In this document: positions 11,440-20,933 of the stretch, piece after piece
How positions within the stretch are numbered: the stretch's first letter is position 1
Layout of the letters: every line of letters begins with the position of its first letter
DNA from: Malus domestica
Taxonomy: Eukaryota > Streptophyta > Magnoliopsida > Rosales > Rosaceae
Assembly: GCF_042453785.1 (NCBI RefSeq)
Contig: NC_091661.1
Location: 25,039,501-25,103,500, forward strand
DNA length: 64,000 nucleotides
Reading direction: 5' to 3'
Translations under genes and position numbers: made by a program
The notes under the pieces: generated by a model
Database searches by the model: none
What the model saw: only the letters and a program-made list of their open reading frames with translations
Told to the model about the DNA's origin: nothing

Positions 11440-12480
11440 CACTTGAATTGTTATGAGAAAATGGAATGAATATTATTTATAAGCATTTATTTTAAATTAA
11501 CAACATTAAATATAACATAAACTTATAATATTGAGTAATTTAAGAATATATTATGTTAAATTAATTTTTTTTGCACTCAAATTGTTATTTTAATTTGTTG
11601 TTATTTTGATAATTTTTTGTTGTTATTTACTAGAATGGATTTGATGAGAATAATTTGAATTGTTATGAGAAAATGGAATGAATATTATTTATAAGCATTT
11701 ATGTTAAATTAACAATATTAAATATAACATAAACTTATAATATTGAGTAATGTAAGAATATATTATGTTAAATTAATTTTGTTTGCACTCTAATTGTTAT
11801 TTTAATTTGTTGTTATTTTGATAATTTTTTGTTGTTATTTACTAGAATGGATTAGATGAGAATAATTTGAATTGTTATGAGAAAATGGAATGAATAATAA
11901 TTCTAAGCATTTATGTTAAATTAACAATCTTAAATATAACATAAAATTATAATATTTAGTTATGTAAGAATATATTATATTAAATTAATTATTTTTTGCA
12001 ATTTGAATTGTTATGAGAAAATGGAATGAATAATATTTATAAGCATTTATGTTAAATTAAAAATATTAAATATAACATAAACTTATAATATTTAGTAATA
12101 TAAGAATATATTATGTTAAAGAATTTTTTTTTGCAATTTAAATATTTATGAGAAAATGGAATGAATAATATTTATAAGTATTTATGTTAAATTAACAATA
12201 TTAAATATAACATAAACTTATAATATTTAGTAATATAAAAATATATTATGTTAAATTAATTTTTTTTTGCAATTTGAATGGTTATGAGAAAATGAAATGA
12301 ATAATATTTATAAGCATTTATGTTAAATTAACAATATTAATATAACATAAACTTATCATTTTTAGTAATATAAGAATATATTATGTTAAATTAATTTTTT
12401 TTACAATTTGAATTGTTATGAGAAAATGGAATGAATAATTTAATTAAGCATTTATGTTAAATTAACAATATTAAATATAA
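11440..12480. repeat. AT-rich tandem repeat, about 135 bp and 210 bp units
   Basis: The block GAATTGTTATGAGAAAATGG recurs near 11445, 11657, 11866, 12005, 12140, 12276 and 12410. Spacing is about 210 bp for the first units and about 135 bp for the later ones. Each unit also contains TTATGTTAAATTAACAATAT. No coding potential is seen. Confidence 0.85.
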
Positions 12481-12490
12481 CTTTTTACAA

Positions 12491-14535
12491 TTCGACGGTT
12501 ATTAACGAAAAATCACGATTTAACGGTTATTTTAACTCCGATTTGGATGATTTTTTATATGTACACTCCTTCACCCTATATGAATACGGTGAATAAATGC
12601 GATCTTCAATTTGAAATATTTACACTAGTGGATATCAAAAAATCTTGTGTTATACTTAATGAAAGTATGAATAAACTCTTTAAGTGTTAGTGAATGTATC
12701 GTTTTGATGGAATACGAATTCTACGAAACTAATTTCAACAATCGAACCGTCAAACATGTTTGTATATAATTCGAGATCGCATACGCCAAAAATTGAAAAA
12801 AAAAAACTTTCTGAGACAAAGTAACGGGAAAAACTTATTCGACGGTTATTAACGAAAAATCACGATTTAACGGTTATTTTAACTCCGATTTGGATGATTT
12901 TTTATATGTACACTCCTTCACCCTATATGAATACGGTGAATGAATGCGATCTTCAATTTGAAATATTTACACTAGTGGATATCAAAAAATCTTGTGTTAT
13001 ACTTAATGAAAGTATGAATAAACTCTTTCAGTGTTAGTGCATGTATCGTTTTGATGGAATACGAATTCTACGAAACTAATTTCAACGATCGAACCGTCAA
13101 ACATGTTTGTATATAATTCGAGATCGCATACGCCAAAAATTGCAAAAAAAAAACTTTCTGAGACAAAGTAACGTGAAAAACTTATTCGACAGTTATTAAC
13201 GAAAAATCACGATTTAACGGTTATTTTAACTCCGATTTTAATGATTTTTTATATGTACACTCCTTCACCCTATATGAATACGGTGAATGAATGCGATCTT
13301 CAATTTGAAATATTTACACTAGTGGATATCACAAAAACTTGTGTTATACTTAATGAAAGTATGAATAAACTCTTTAAGTGTAAATGAATGTATCGTTTTG
13401 ATGGAATACGAATTCTACGAAACTAATTTCAACGATCGAACCGTCAAACATGTTTGTATATAATTCGAGATCGCATACGCCAAAAATTGCAAAAAAAAAC
13501 TTTCTGAGACAAAGTAATGGGAAAAACTTATTCGACGGTTATTAACGAAAAATCACGATTTAACGGTTATTTTAACTCCGATTTTAATGATTTTTTATAT
13601 GTACACTCCTTCACCCTATATGAATACGGTGAATGAATGTGATCTTCAATTTGAAATATTTACACTGGTGGATATCACAAAATCTTGTGTTATACTTAAT
13701 GAAAGTATGAATAAACTCTTTAAGTGTTAGTGAATGTTTCGTTTTGATGGAATACGAATTCTACGAAACAAATTTCAACGATCGAACCGTCAAACATGTT
13801 TGTATGTAATTCGAGATCGCATACGCCAAAAATTGAAAAAAAAAACATTCTGAGACAAAGTAACGGGAAAAACGTATTCGACGGTTATTAACGAAAAATC
13901 ATGATTTAACGGTTATTTTAACTCCGATTTTGATGATTTTTTATATGTACACTCCTTCACCCTATATGAATACGGTGAATGAATGCGATCTTCAATTTGA
14001 AATATTTGCACTAGTGGATATCACAAAATCTTGTGTTATACTTAATGAAAGTATGAATAAACTCTTTAAGTGTTAGTGAATGTATCGTTTTAATGGAATA
14101 CGAATTCTACGAAACTAATTTCAATGATCGAACCGTCAAACATGTTTGTATATAATTCGAGATCGCATACGCCAAAAATTGCAAAAAAAAAACATTCTGA
14201 GACAAAGTAACGGGAAAAACGTATTCGACAGTTATTAACGAAAAATCACGATTTAACGGTTATTTTAACTCCGATTTTGATGATTTTTTATATGTACACT
14301 TCTTCACCCTATATGAATACGGTGAATGAATGCGATCTTCAATTTGAAATATTTACACTAGTGGATATCACAAAATCTTGTGTTATACTTAATGAAAGTA
14401 TGAATAAACTCTTTTAAGTGTTAGTGAATGTATCGTTTTGATGGAATACGAATTCTACGAAACTAATTTCAACGATCGAACCGTCAAACATGTTTGTATA
14501 TAATTCGAGATCGAATACGCCAAAAATTGCAAAAA
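12491..14535. repeat. Satellite-like array of six 346/347-bp units
   Basis: Units begin with TTCGACGGTTATTAACG near 12491, 12838, 13185, 13531, 13877 and 14224, a period of 346-347 bp. Units differ by only a few substitutions and by the length of an A run, so amplification looks recent. Each contains GAATACGGTGAATGAATG, GTGTTATACTTAATGAAAG and GATCGAACCGTCAAACATG. The array ends near 14535 in an A/T tract before the right CACTA end. Confidence 0.93.
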
Positions 14536-14559
14536 AAAATATATTTTTTTTTATTTGTG

Positions 14560-14806
14560 GAAATTTTTTTATAACGGGCATTAACCGTGGTCAATAAATA
14601 ATTCACAACGGTCGTAACACGTGATGTTAAATTCCAATCTATCACGGGCACAATCCGTAGTTACATTATGTTTGACAACGGGCATAGCCTGTGGTAGAAA
14701 CTAAGATTTTTTATCACATCCAGATTACTAATGGGCACAATGCCCGTGGTGGATTACAATTTATCACGAGCATTCACCGTGATAGACGAGCTTTTTTCTT
14801 CTAGTG
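14560..14806 (-). repeat. Right CACTA end with GGGCA..CCGTG subterminal repeats
   Basis: Five diverged copies of (C)ACGGGCA...CCGTGGT lie near 14572, 14642, 14677, 14731 and 14763, then the terminal TTCTTCTAGTG. Most copies are short inverted repeats, such as ATGGGCACAATGCCCGTGG. This motif differs from the left-end motif at 10664-11025. Confidence 0.6.
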
Positions 14807-16300
14807 ACCTAACTTACTCTCTTCACCCATATTACTTTTAATTAAATTCTCAATATCTCTTTAAACCCAACTTACTAACTAAACTACCCTCACGAACCAA
14901 ATTCAATATTAAAATTGATCTTTATACCCATTTAAAAAATAAAGACCCAAAATCAGCATTCTACAACTCATTCTATGCGGTAGATGTCACTCAATCTTTT
15001 ATGATAAATAGCATCCATTCAATGCCAGCCATGACATGCACTTGAAGTGTTCATTTTTAACTCACCTCAACTGAAAGAGACAAAGATTATCTTAGACTCT
15101 TTGCCTTCCACTCTAATTTGTAGAGAAGTAGAGGCACAATTTTCTCCCATTAAATGACGATAAGGGTACCTAATAATCTCGTAATCAAAACAAGATTATG
15201 TTTTAATTATGATAATCAAGATAAAAAAATTCAACTCTATAATTGAAGGCATATTTTTTCATGCTATGAACCTACTTGAACCTCACGTTCCTATATTATT
15301 TTCGACATCCAAACAACTGCATTAAATTATGAAAAACAATATTGATTGGAACAAGAGAAAGAAGGGGAAGCTTTTGGAGATTACATACATTTGTTTCACC
15401 GGATAGAAGGATCTCAACACCTTTAAATTCAAGAACAGTAGCTATAGTGCTGCTATGCACTGCCATCAAAATTACAAGCAAAGTATAGCCTCCACCCTTC
15501 ATGAATGAAATGAGAAGAAAGCGTGACATTCACACAAGTTGCTACACTTTAAAATTTTAAATCCCATATATATGTTTCTGCTAGTCATTATGCTTTAGAA
15601 AATGTGTTGATCTTGTTCCTAAATCCTAATAAAAATTGAAATCAAACGAAAAAAAAAATTGCAAAAATCAATTCATACTTTAGTTGGAGGATTCAAAACT
15701 TCTAAATCACTATCCATCGTTCAAAATGAGCTTGTTTTTCTCTATGTAAGCATCTTAAGTTTTAGACTGAATGAACATAGGATAAAGATTCCATGATGGT
15801 AGGGTTTGATTATTAGATGTGGGTTTATTGATAAATTTTAGTTTATTGTTAATTTCATCTTGTAGTTAGTGGTAATTATGCAATAGGGTTAAAAGGACAA
15901 TTCACATTCAAAGTTTAAGTTGGGTGTAGAAAGAGATTTTATGGGTTCAAATAAAATTTTCCGTCCGATATTCACACCAGCCCGAGTGTTTACAACACCA
16001 CCACTTTCTTCTATTTGCCTTTGTTGGCAGTGTTGTTCATGGTAATCCCACAGATTTCTTTTAATCTCTATCTGAGATCGGATCGACGTTCGTGGTTGAA
16101 TGATGGGTTTACCTAGTGCTGCTTGGTTGGATTATGGGCCTTTGTTGGGGGAGTCGAATATGGTTGGTCGTCAATTACTATTGCAGAGGTGGTAGCAGCA
16201 ATCTTGAACCTTCTTTTGTTTTCTCTCTTGTTTTGGGCTCCTGGTTGGGCTCGGTTTGGTTAGCTTGGGAGGGTCTAACTTTGCTTTTTATACATTTGTA
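14807..16300. other. Unannotated spacer, no gene recognised
   Basis: AT-rich sequence. Open frames are short (such as 77 codons on the minus strand at 15296-15529 and 65 codons at 16116-16313) with no motif I recognise. The 3' part of UGT copy 2 does not resume here, so that end was lost, not merely displaced. Confidence 0.5.
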
Positions 16301-16379
16301 TGTGGGCCTCTGATTTGTAAATTACATAATGGAATAAAAATGTTTTTCTTTCTGCGGAAAGGATTTATCAAAAAAATTA

Positions 16380-16520
16380 TTGGCATACTGTTCATTCGGT
16401 TGCTTGTACTTGCAAGCAAATGCTTTCCAATAGCTTTACCCCAACTCTCCATCAGCAGAAACTCCTCTGAATATTTTCTGATGCCTTGTTCGAGAAGTAA
16501 ATTGCGAAGGGTTTTCAAGT
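16380..16520 (-). pseudogene. Fragment of an unidentified gene (motif ESWGKAIGK), first copy
   Basis: On the minus strand this reads SEEFLLMESWGKAIGK followed by a Leu/Ser-rich stretch. A second copy at 44225-44345 reads TEEYLLIESWGKAIGK. The protein-level match between two distant places, both before UGT upstream modules, suggests a real exon piece of a neighbouring gene carried along in the array duplications. I do not recognise the family. Confidence 0.45.
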
Positions 16521-17207
16521 GTTCCAATGCAAAGATCCATAACTTAGTAATTAGAGTTTTTCCATTTACAATAATAACAAAATGGTCATTTGTAGAAATA
16601 TGGTCAATAGACCTAAACTGATAAGAAAAACACATTGGATTGATTCTGGTTTTGGTGTGGTGGGGGAGAGGGGTATATATAGTGAGAATACGGGGCATTT
16701 TCGTAATTGTGTGGCGGTGTTTTATGGTTCCAGTTGTTTCAAGAGGAGGACGGAGGAGGAGGGAAGTGTTCGGTAGTCTCTGGTTTGACGAGGGGATTTC
16801 TAGAGAGAAGAAGAGAAGAGACCATCGTGGAATATGGCACGTGGCGGAAGATCAATGGGCGCATATATAACTGATGGGACTATGAAGGAATACGAGGGTA
16901 CTGCCCACTAGACCTGACATTTGAGTCGTGTTTTCCGTGTTCGTGTCATTTTTGTGTCATACCTGATATCTTAACGGGTCGTTTCGTGTAACACCCGTAA
17001 AAATAAACGGGTAAATGACCAGACCCGAAATCAACTCGATAATAGTAACAGGTAATATGACCCCGATCCGTTACCCGTTAAGGAAAATATATTTTAAACC
17101 AATAAATAATCAAATGAAAAACATAATACTAAATAAATATATACATACCATATTGTCATATCCAAAACATAAAAACGCAATTTTCTTTTAAGTATATTTT
17201 CGCTTAC

Positions 17208-17355
17208 CTAAATTGATTGCTCTAGCCTTTTTCTTTGCAAGACTCGTATTTGTATTGTCTATACTTTCGCTTCCAAGATCTTGTTCAGTTCCCATTATAA
17301 TCTCCACAGACTCCTCATCACTAAGGTTTACTGAATCTGAATCTCTATCATCCAT
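17208..17355 (-). pseudogene. Probable N-terminal transposase exon remnant in hAT-A
   Basis: On the minus strand an ATG at 17355 opens an acidic, Asp/Ser/Glu-rich stretch (MDDRDSDSVNLSDEESVEI) that ends in a Lys-rich patch (SLAKKKARAINL) just before a GTAAGC splice donor (17207-17202). An acidic start followed by a basic patch is common in hAT transposases, usually before a BED zinc finger. No zinc finger or dimerisation domain follows, so the gene is a remnant. Confidence 0.45.
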
Positions 17356-17433
17356 TGCTTCTGAAACAAAATGGGTATAAATTAATTAATAGCTTACTTA
17401 ATTAAGTAAAGTCTTTAATAGTTTTTAATTAAT

Positions 17434-18058
17434 GTAGAAGTGTAAAAAATATAGAAAAAAAATCTATAAACACTCGTAATGACAAGTTTTACAACTTTCA
17501 TGAAAAACTTAACTTCAAAATTCGCCACTATAATCATTAATATCATAGATCAAAATTTAACCGTTGATTGTTGTTTACATTTACGCTTCATTGTTCTCAT
17601 CAAATTTGGTTTTTTTTTTTTTTTCAGATTTTCTTTTTTGAAAACATGATCTATTAGAGGATGCAGGAAGATGAACGGTTTGGATCGTTGATATTATATT
17701 CAGAGTTTCACGGTTAGTGAAAATATTGCTTGATGTTTATAAAGTTTCTACAAATTATATGACATCGACTTATATTTCAGTTAACTGTAAATATCAAAAC
17801 ATGATATCAAAGATCTAAACCGTTCATCTTCTTACATCCGCCAGATGATCATGTTTTCAAAAAAGAAAATTTTAAAAATGAAATTCAATAAGAAGAATAA
17901 AGCGTAAATGACAATCAACAGTTAAATATAACTGTAAGGTTTATGGATTATAGTGTTGGATTTCGAAGTTGATCCCTTCATAAAAGTTGTAAAGCTTGTC
18001 ACTATGAGTGATTGTTTAATTTTTTCTTACATTTTTTACACTTCTACAATAATTATTA
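17434..18058. repeat. Long imperfect inverted repeat (fold-back) inside hAT-A
   Basis: The left arm starts near 17434 (TGTAGAAGTGTAAAAAATA) and the right arm ends near 18055 (TTTTTTACACTTCTACAAT). Arms of about 270 bp match with many differences, sharing TTTACAACTTTCATGAA, GTTGATTGT and GAAAACATGAT. A transcript across it could form a long hairpin. A diverged single arm of the same sequence is at 60850-60905. Confidence 0.75.
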
Positions 18059-18710
18059 TTAATTTTATTAATTTTCCCTCAAATAAAAAATATTATTCAT
18101 GAGGGTTTGGAGGATTTTAAAAATCTAAATGATAATGTAAGTGTAACTATTATCTACTCGTAGAGGAATAATGATGAATCACGAGTGTTTATATATTCTT
18201 TCACATTTTTCATACTTGTATGTATGTCTTCTTAGTTCTTGTCTATACAAATACTATACTAGTTTATTTTAATTTTGGACAACAACATGTTAAGTAAAAT
18301 TTATCCTAGTAATGATAATAAGGAACTCTCATAATAAAAATAAATAATGACTAAAACTTTTTTTTTTAAATGATATAGAATAATAATACAAAACTATATA
18401 TTTAATATAGAATATATTGTATATATTAATATGGCTATTGTATTTTATAATACATCTTTTAGTAATTAAACTTTAAAATTATCAAAATATTTTTTTTCTT
18501 AACGGATCGAAACGGGTTACCCACGTGTTACCCCCGTGTATACCCGTTAAGAACCCATTAATAACCCGATTAATTATAGTGTTAATCTGAAACTTGTCGT
18601 TTTCGTATCATGTCAGAAACTGCCAGGTCTACTGCCCACAGACAAAATGAAAGGCCCTATAGAAAAATAAGCGCAAAACCCAATTGGTAAATATAGACAA
18701 TGATTTTCCT

Positions 18711-19432
18711 TAGGGGTGGAAAAAAATCCCGAACCGAACCGAAAAAATCCCGATCCCAAACCAAAAATTTCCCAAACCAAAATTCCCGAAATTTTAGGGA
18801 TGCTATCCCGAACCGATCCCTAAATTTCTGTACGGGATTATTATGTCGGGAATCCCATACCGAACCGAAAATATATAATATTAATTATTATATATATATA
18901 TATATATATTTATACATATATATTATATACATTATTCTTTTATAATTGATGCTAGTAGTTTCTAATTCATGCTCCGCAACCTGGAATGCCCTACACCTTG
19001 CATATTTTTCATGTTCTGTTTGATATTCATTTGGATTTTATTATATGCTGCTGCCATGGCTGCTGATTTCAGAAGACTTGATTCTTTTGTCTCTCAACAG
19101 ATTGCAAAAAGGGTTTAATTAATTTGAATTTTGACTATGATAAAAAGAGCAGGCATGCTAGTTTTAGATTAAATGGTAGTATGAATGAAATGACATTCCT
19201 AGTTCATGAATGTGTTCTTGCATTATATATTTGAACAACAATTCAAAATTTCATATTTAAATTTGGGATTCCCGATTTGTCCCGAAATCCCAAAAATATT
19301 TCGGGATTTCCGAAATTTGGGATTCCCGAAAATTTGGTTCGGGATTGGTCTTAAAATTCCCGTCCCAAAAAATTTCAGTTTGAAATTCGGGATACTAGTT
19401 TTGGTATGGTATCCCATACCGAACCACCCCTA
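18711..19432. mobile_element. hAT-B: 722-bp hAT MITE-like element, exact 8-bp TSD
   Basis: The termini are TAGGGGTGG and CCACCCCTA, flanked by perfect 8-bp duplications ATTTTCCT (18703-18710 and 19433-19440). The ends carry many GAACCG, CCCGAA and GGGATT repeats typical of hAT subterminal regions. A TA dinucleotide tract is at 18890-18910. It has no transposase. It lies 79 bp after hAT-A; empty equivalents of its site occur at 6127-6140 and 41464-41475. Confidence 0.93.
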
Positions 19433-19683
19433 ATTTTCCTTGTGTATCTTTGTTAGCAACCACAGAAAAAAGGGACGACAAAGCGAGCTGTGGTGGACAT
19501 GTGGGGTGAGAAAAAATTCAACTTCAGAGCCATCAATAAGATAAGATTCCAGGGTTGCGTCTTGCGTGAGCAAATTTCCCATATTATATAATATTTTCCT
19601 ATGGTACGTTATATGTTATTTGTGAGAGGAGTTTTTTTTTTTCATTTGTCCTTTCACTTGTATAACACTATGTGTATGTAACC

Positions 19684-19978
19684 TGTTAGACGAAGTCAAC
19701 GTGAACTTCCATCCACCGTGAGTTAAGGAGTCCAGCGTGCTTTGAGAGTTCAGTTCAATTTGAAACTGTTATCTGATTAGGATTCCTTGTTTATAGGATA
19801 TATTTTTCAAATATTTGTAAACTGTTGTTTTCTGATTTGTATTGTTTGAATTTCAAATCTCCTTGTAAATAGGGTTTTCAAACCCTCTGATGTAATCGTG
19901 AAGCAATTATAAATACATGCATCCCACAGTTGAATGGGTATGCAATCAATGTGAAAAAACTGAGTTCTTAAAGTCTTA
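19684..19978 (+). repeat. 5' LTR of Copia-2
   Basis: Begins TGTTAGACGAAG and ends AAAGTCTTA. A TATA box (TATAAATA, 19908-19915) lies in sense orientation. Confidence 0.9.
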
Positions 19979-20049
19979 TATGGTTTTCTAGAGCTTTTTT
20001 TGTCTAACAACAAAGATTCTCCTCTGTCATCCTTCCCATCATCGCTTCC

Positions 20050-20837
20050 ATGGCTGAAAATAATGTCCCCACTATTAACCCCAACCCTCAAAACAACACC
20101 TTCCAACCCTTCTCCACTGTCGTGAACATCAAACTCGATAGAACCAACTACCCATTGTGGTTGGCTCAAATGCTTCCTATTCTGAAAAGTAAGGACCTAA
20201 TGGGGTATGTCGATGGCACGCTGTTGTGTCCCCCAAAGCATGTTTCTGGCTCCACCACTGTGAATCCTGCGTACTCAACCTGGGTTCAACAGGATCAAGT
20301 GATCCTCAGCTGGATTAATGGATCTCTGACTGTGTCTGTCTTGTCTGTCGTGGCAAGCAAATGATTTGCTCGAGCTACTTGGGAAGCTCTTGAGCAAATG
20401 TATGCATCTACCTCTCAAAATCGAATTTTGTTCCTGTGAGTGATGAGGAACTTGTTCAAATTGTGTTGAACAATCAAGGACCAGAGTTTGAGATGAGTGT
20501 GAGTGCTGCATAAGCTCATGATACTCCTATCATATATCCAACCCTTGAATCACTGCTGCTGCCTACAGAAAGAAGGATGGCTGAACAAAATGTTCCTATG
20601 GTGGAAGGAACTACTGTCAATGCGTTTGTGGCTTCCAGAGGCCGTGGTGGTGGTCGTTTTCGTGGTGGTGGGCGAGGCAACTCTTCACAGCGTGGCGTGG
20701 CTCAAAGAGGCTACAACCCTCACAATAACAACAATCATCAGAATAACCCAAGTAATGGAGAAAGGTTGGTTTCTTGTGGTGATAGAATTGTTTGTCAAAT
20801 TTGTGGCAAACTAGGTCATCCTGCCCTTGACTGCTAA
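20050..20837 (+). pseudogene. Copia-2 gag pseudogene
   Basis: ATG at 20050 begins a Copia gag with KLDRTNYPLW near 20128, a motif typical of plant Copia gag. The frame stops at 20362-20364. A later segment (20577-20837) has an Arg/Gly-rich linker and a zinc knuckle CQICGKLGHPALDC at its end. The protein would coat element RNA in particles; in-frame stops prevent this here. Confidence 0.85.
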
Positions 20838-20933
20838 CAGCGTATGAACACTGCATTTAAAGGAAGAATTCCGGCCAAACGCCTTTCGGCAATGATTTCC
20901 TCTCCCATCACCCTAAACAAGCAGTAAAATGGA

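Larger units (their letters stand above)
10664..14806. mobile_element. CACTA-bounded composite block (En/Spm-like ends) with internal tandem arrays
   Basis: The left border is CACTACTACAAAAGGG at 10664 and the right border reads TTTTTTCTTCTAGTG ending at 14806, which is CACTAGAAGAAAAAA on the other strand. Both are CACTA-type termini, but subterminal repeats differ: GTCG-TT...AAGCGAC on the left, ACGGGCAT...CCGTGG on the right. Flanking trinucleotides (AAT left, ACC right) do not match. I infer two different CACTA elements joined or nested, not one simple insertion. No transposase frame is visible. Confidence 0.6.
16909..18631. mobile_element. hAT-A: hAT DNA transposon, non-autonomous, exact 8-bp TSD
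   Basis: Terminal inverted repeats are TAGACCTGACA on the left and TGCCAGGTCTA on the right. The element is flanked by perfect 8-bp duplications CTGCCCAC (16901-16908 and 18632-18639). Subterminal ends are rich in AACGGGT/ACCCGTT. Length is 1723 bp, too short for a full transposase; only an N-terminal exon remnant is visible on the minus strand. The site matches the uninterrupted module at 41221-41245. Confidence 0.93.
16580..19620 (+). other. Orphan UGT upstream module split by two hAT elements
   Basis: With the two hAT insertions removed, this matches the modules before UGT copies 6 and 7. Shared blocks are TGGTCAATAGACCTAAACTG (about 16601), AGGAGGACGGAGGAG (about 16743), GAGACCAT..TGGAATATG with ACACGTGGCGGAAG-like sequence (about 16818-16850), AAAATGAAAGGCCCTATAG (about 18644) and GTTGCGTC.TGCGTGAGC (about 19553). 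No UGT coding sequence follows; Copia-2 starts 64 bp later. Sequence after Copia-2 (CAGCATTCACAATAAG, about 23967) resembles the UGT 5' UTR, then similarity is lost. Confidence 0.65.

Noticed and set aside
10664..14806. A single intact CACTA transposon
   Set aside because: Subterminal motifs at the ends differ, the 3-bp flanks do not match, and no transposase is present.
14807..15300. Continuation of UGT copy 2 after the CACTA block
   Set aside because: I compared it with the 3' parts of copies 1, 5 and 6 and found no similarity.
15296..15529. 77-codon minus-strand frame as a candidate small gene
   Set aside because: No motif or repeat evidence and no promoter or splice support visible.
16116..16313. 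Trp/Leu-rich 65-codon frame, possibly a membrane peptide
   Set aside because: No homologous feature recognised, no conservation in the other UGT modules, and length is within chance.
18700..19433. Lys/Pro/Asn-rich frames of 75-81 codons
   Set aside because: They are read from hAT-B subterminal repeats (CCCGAACCGAA) and are not genes.
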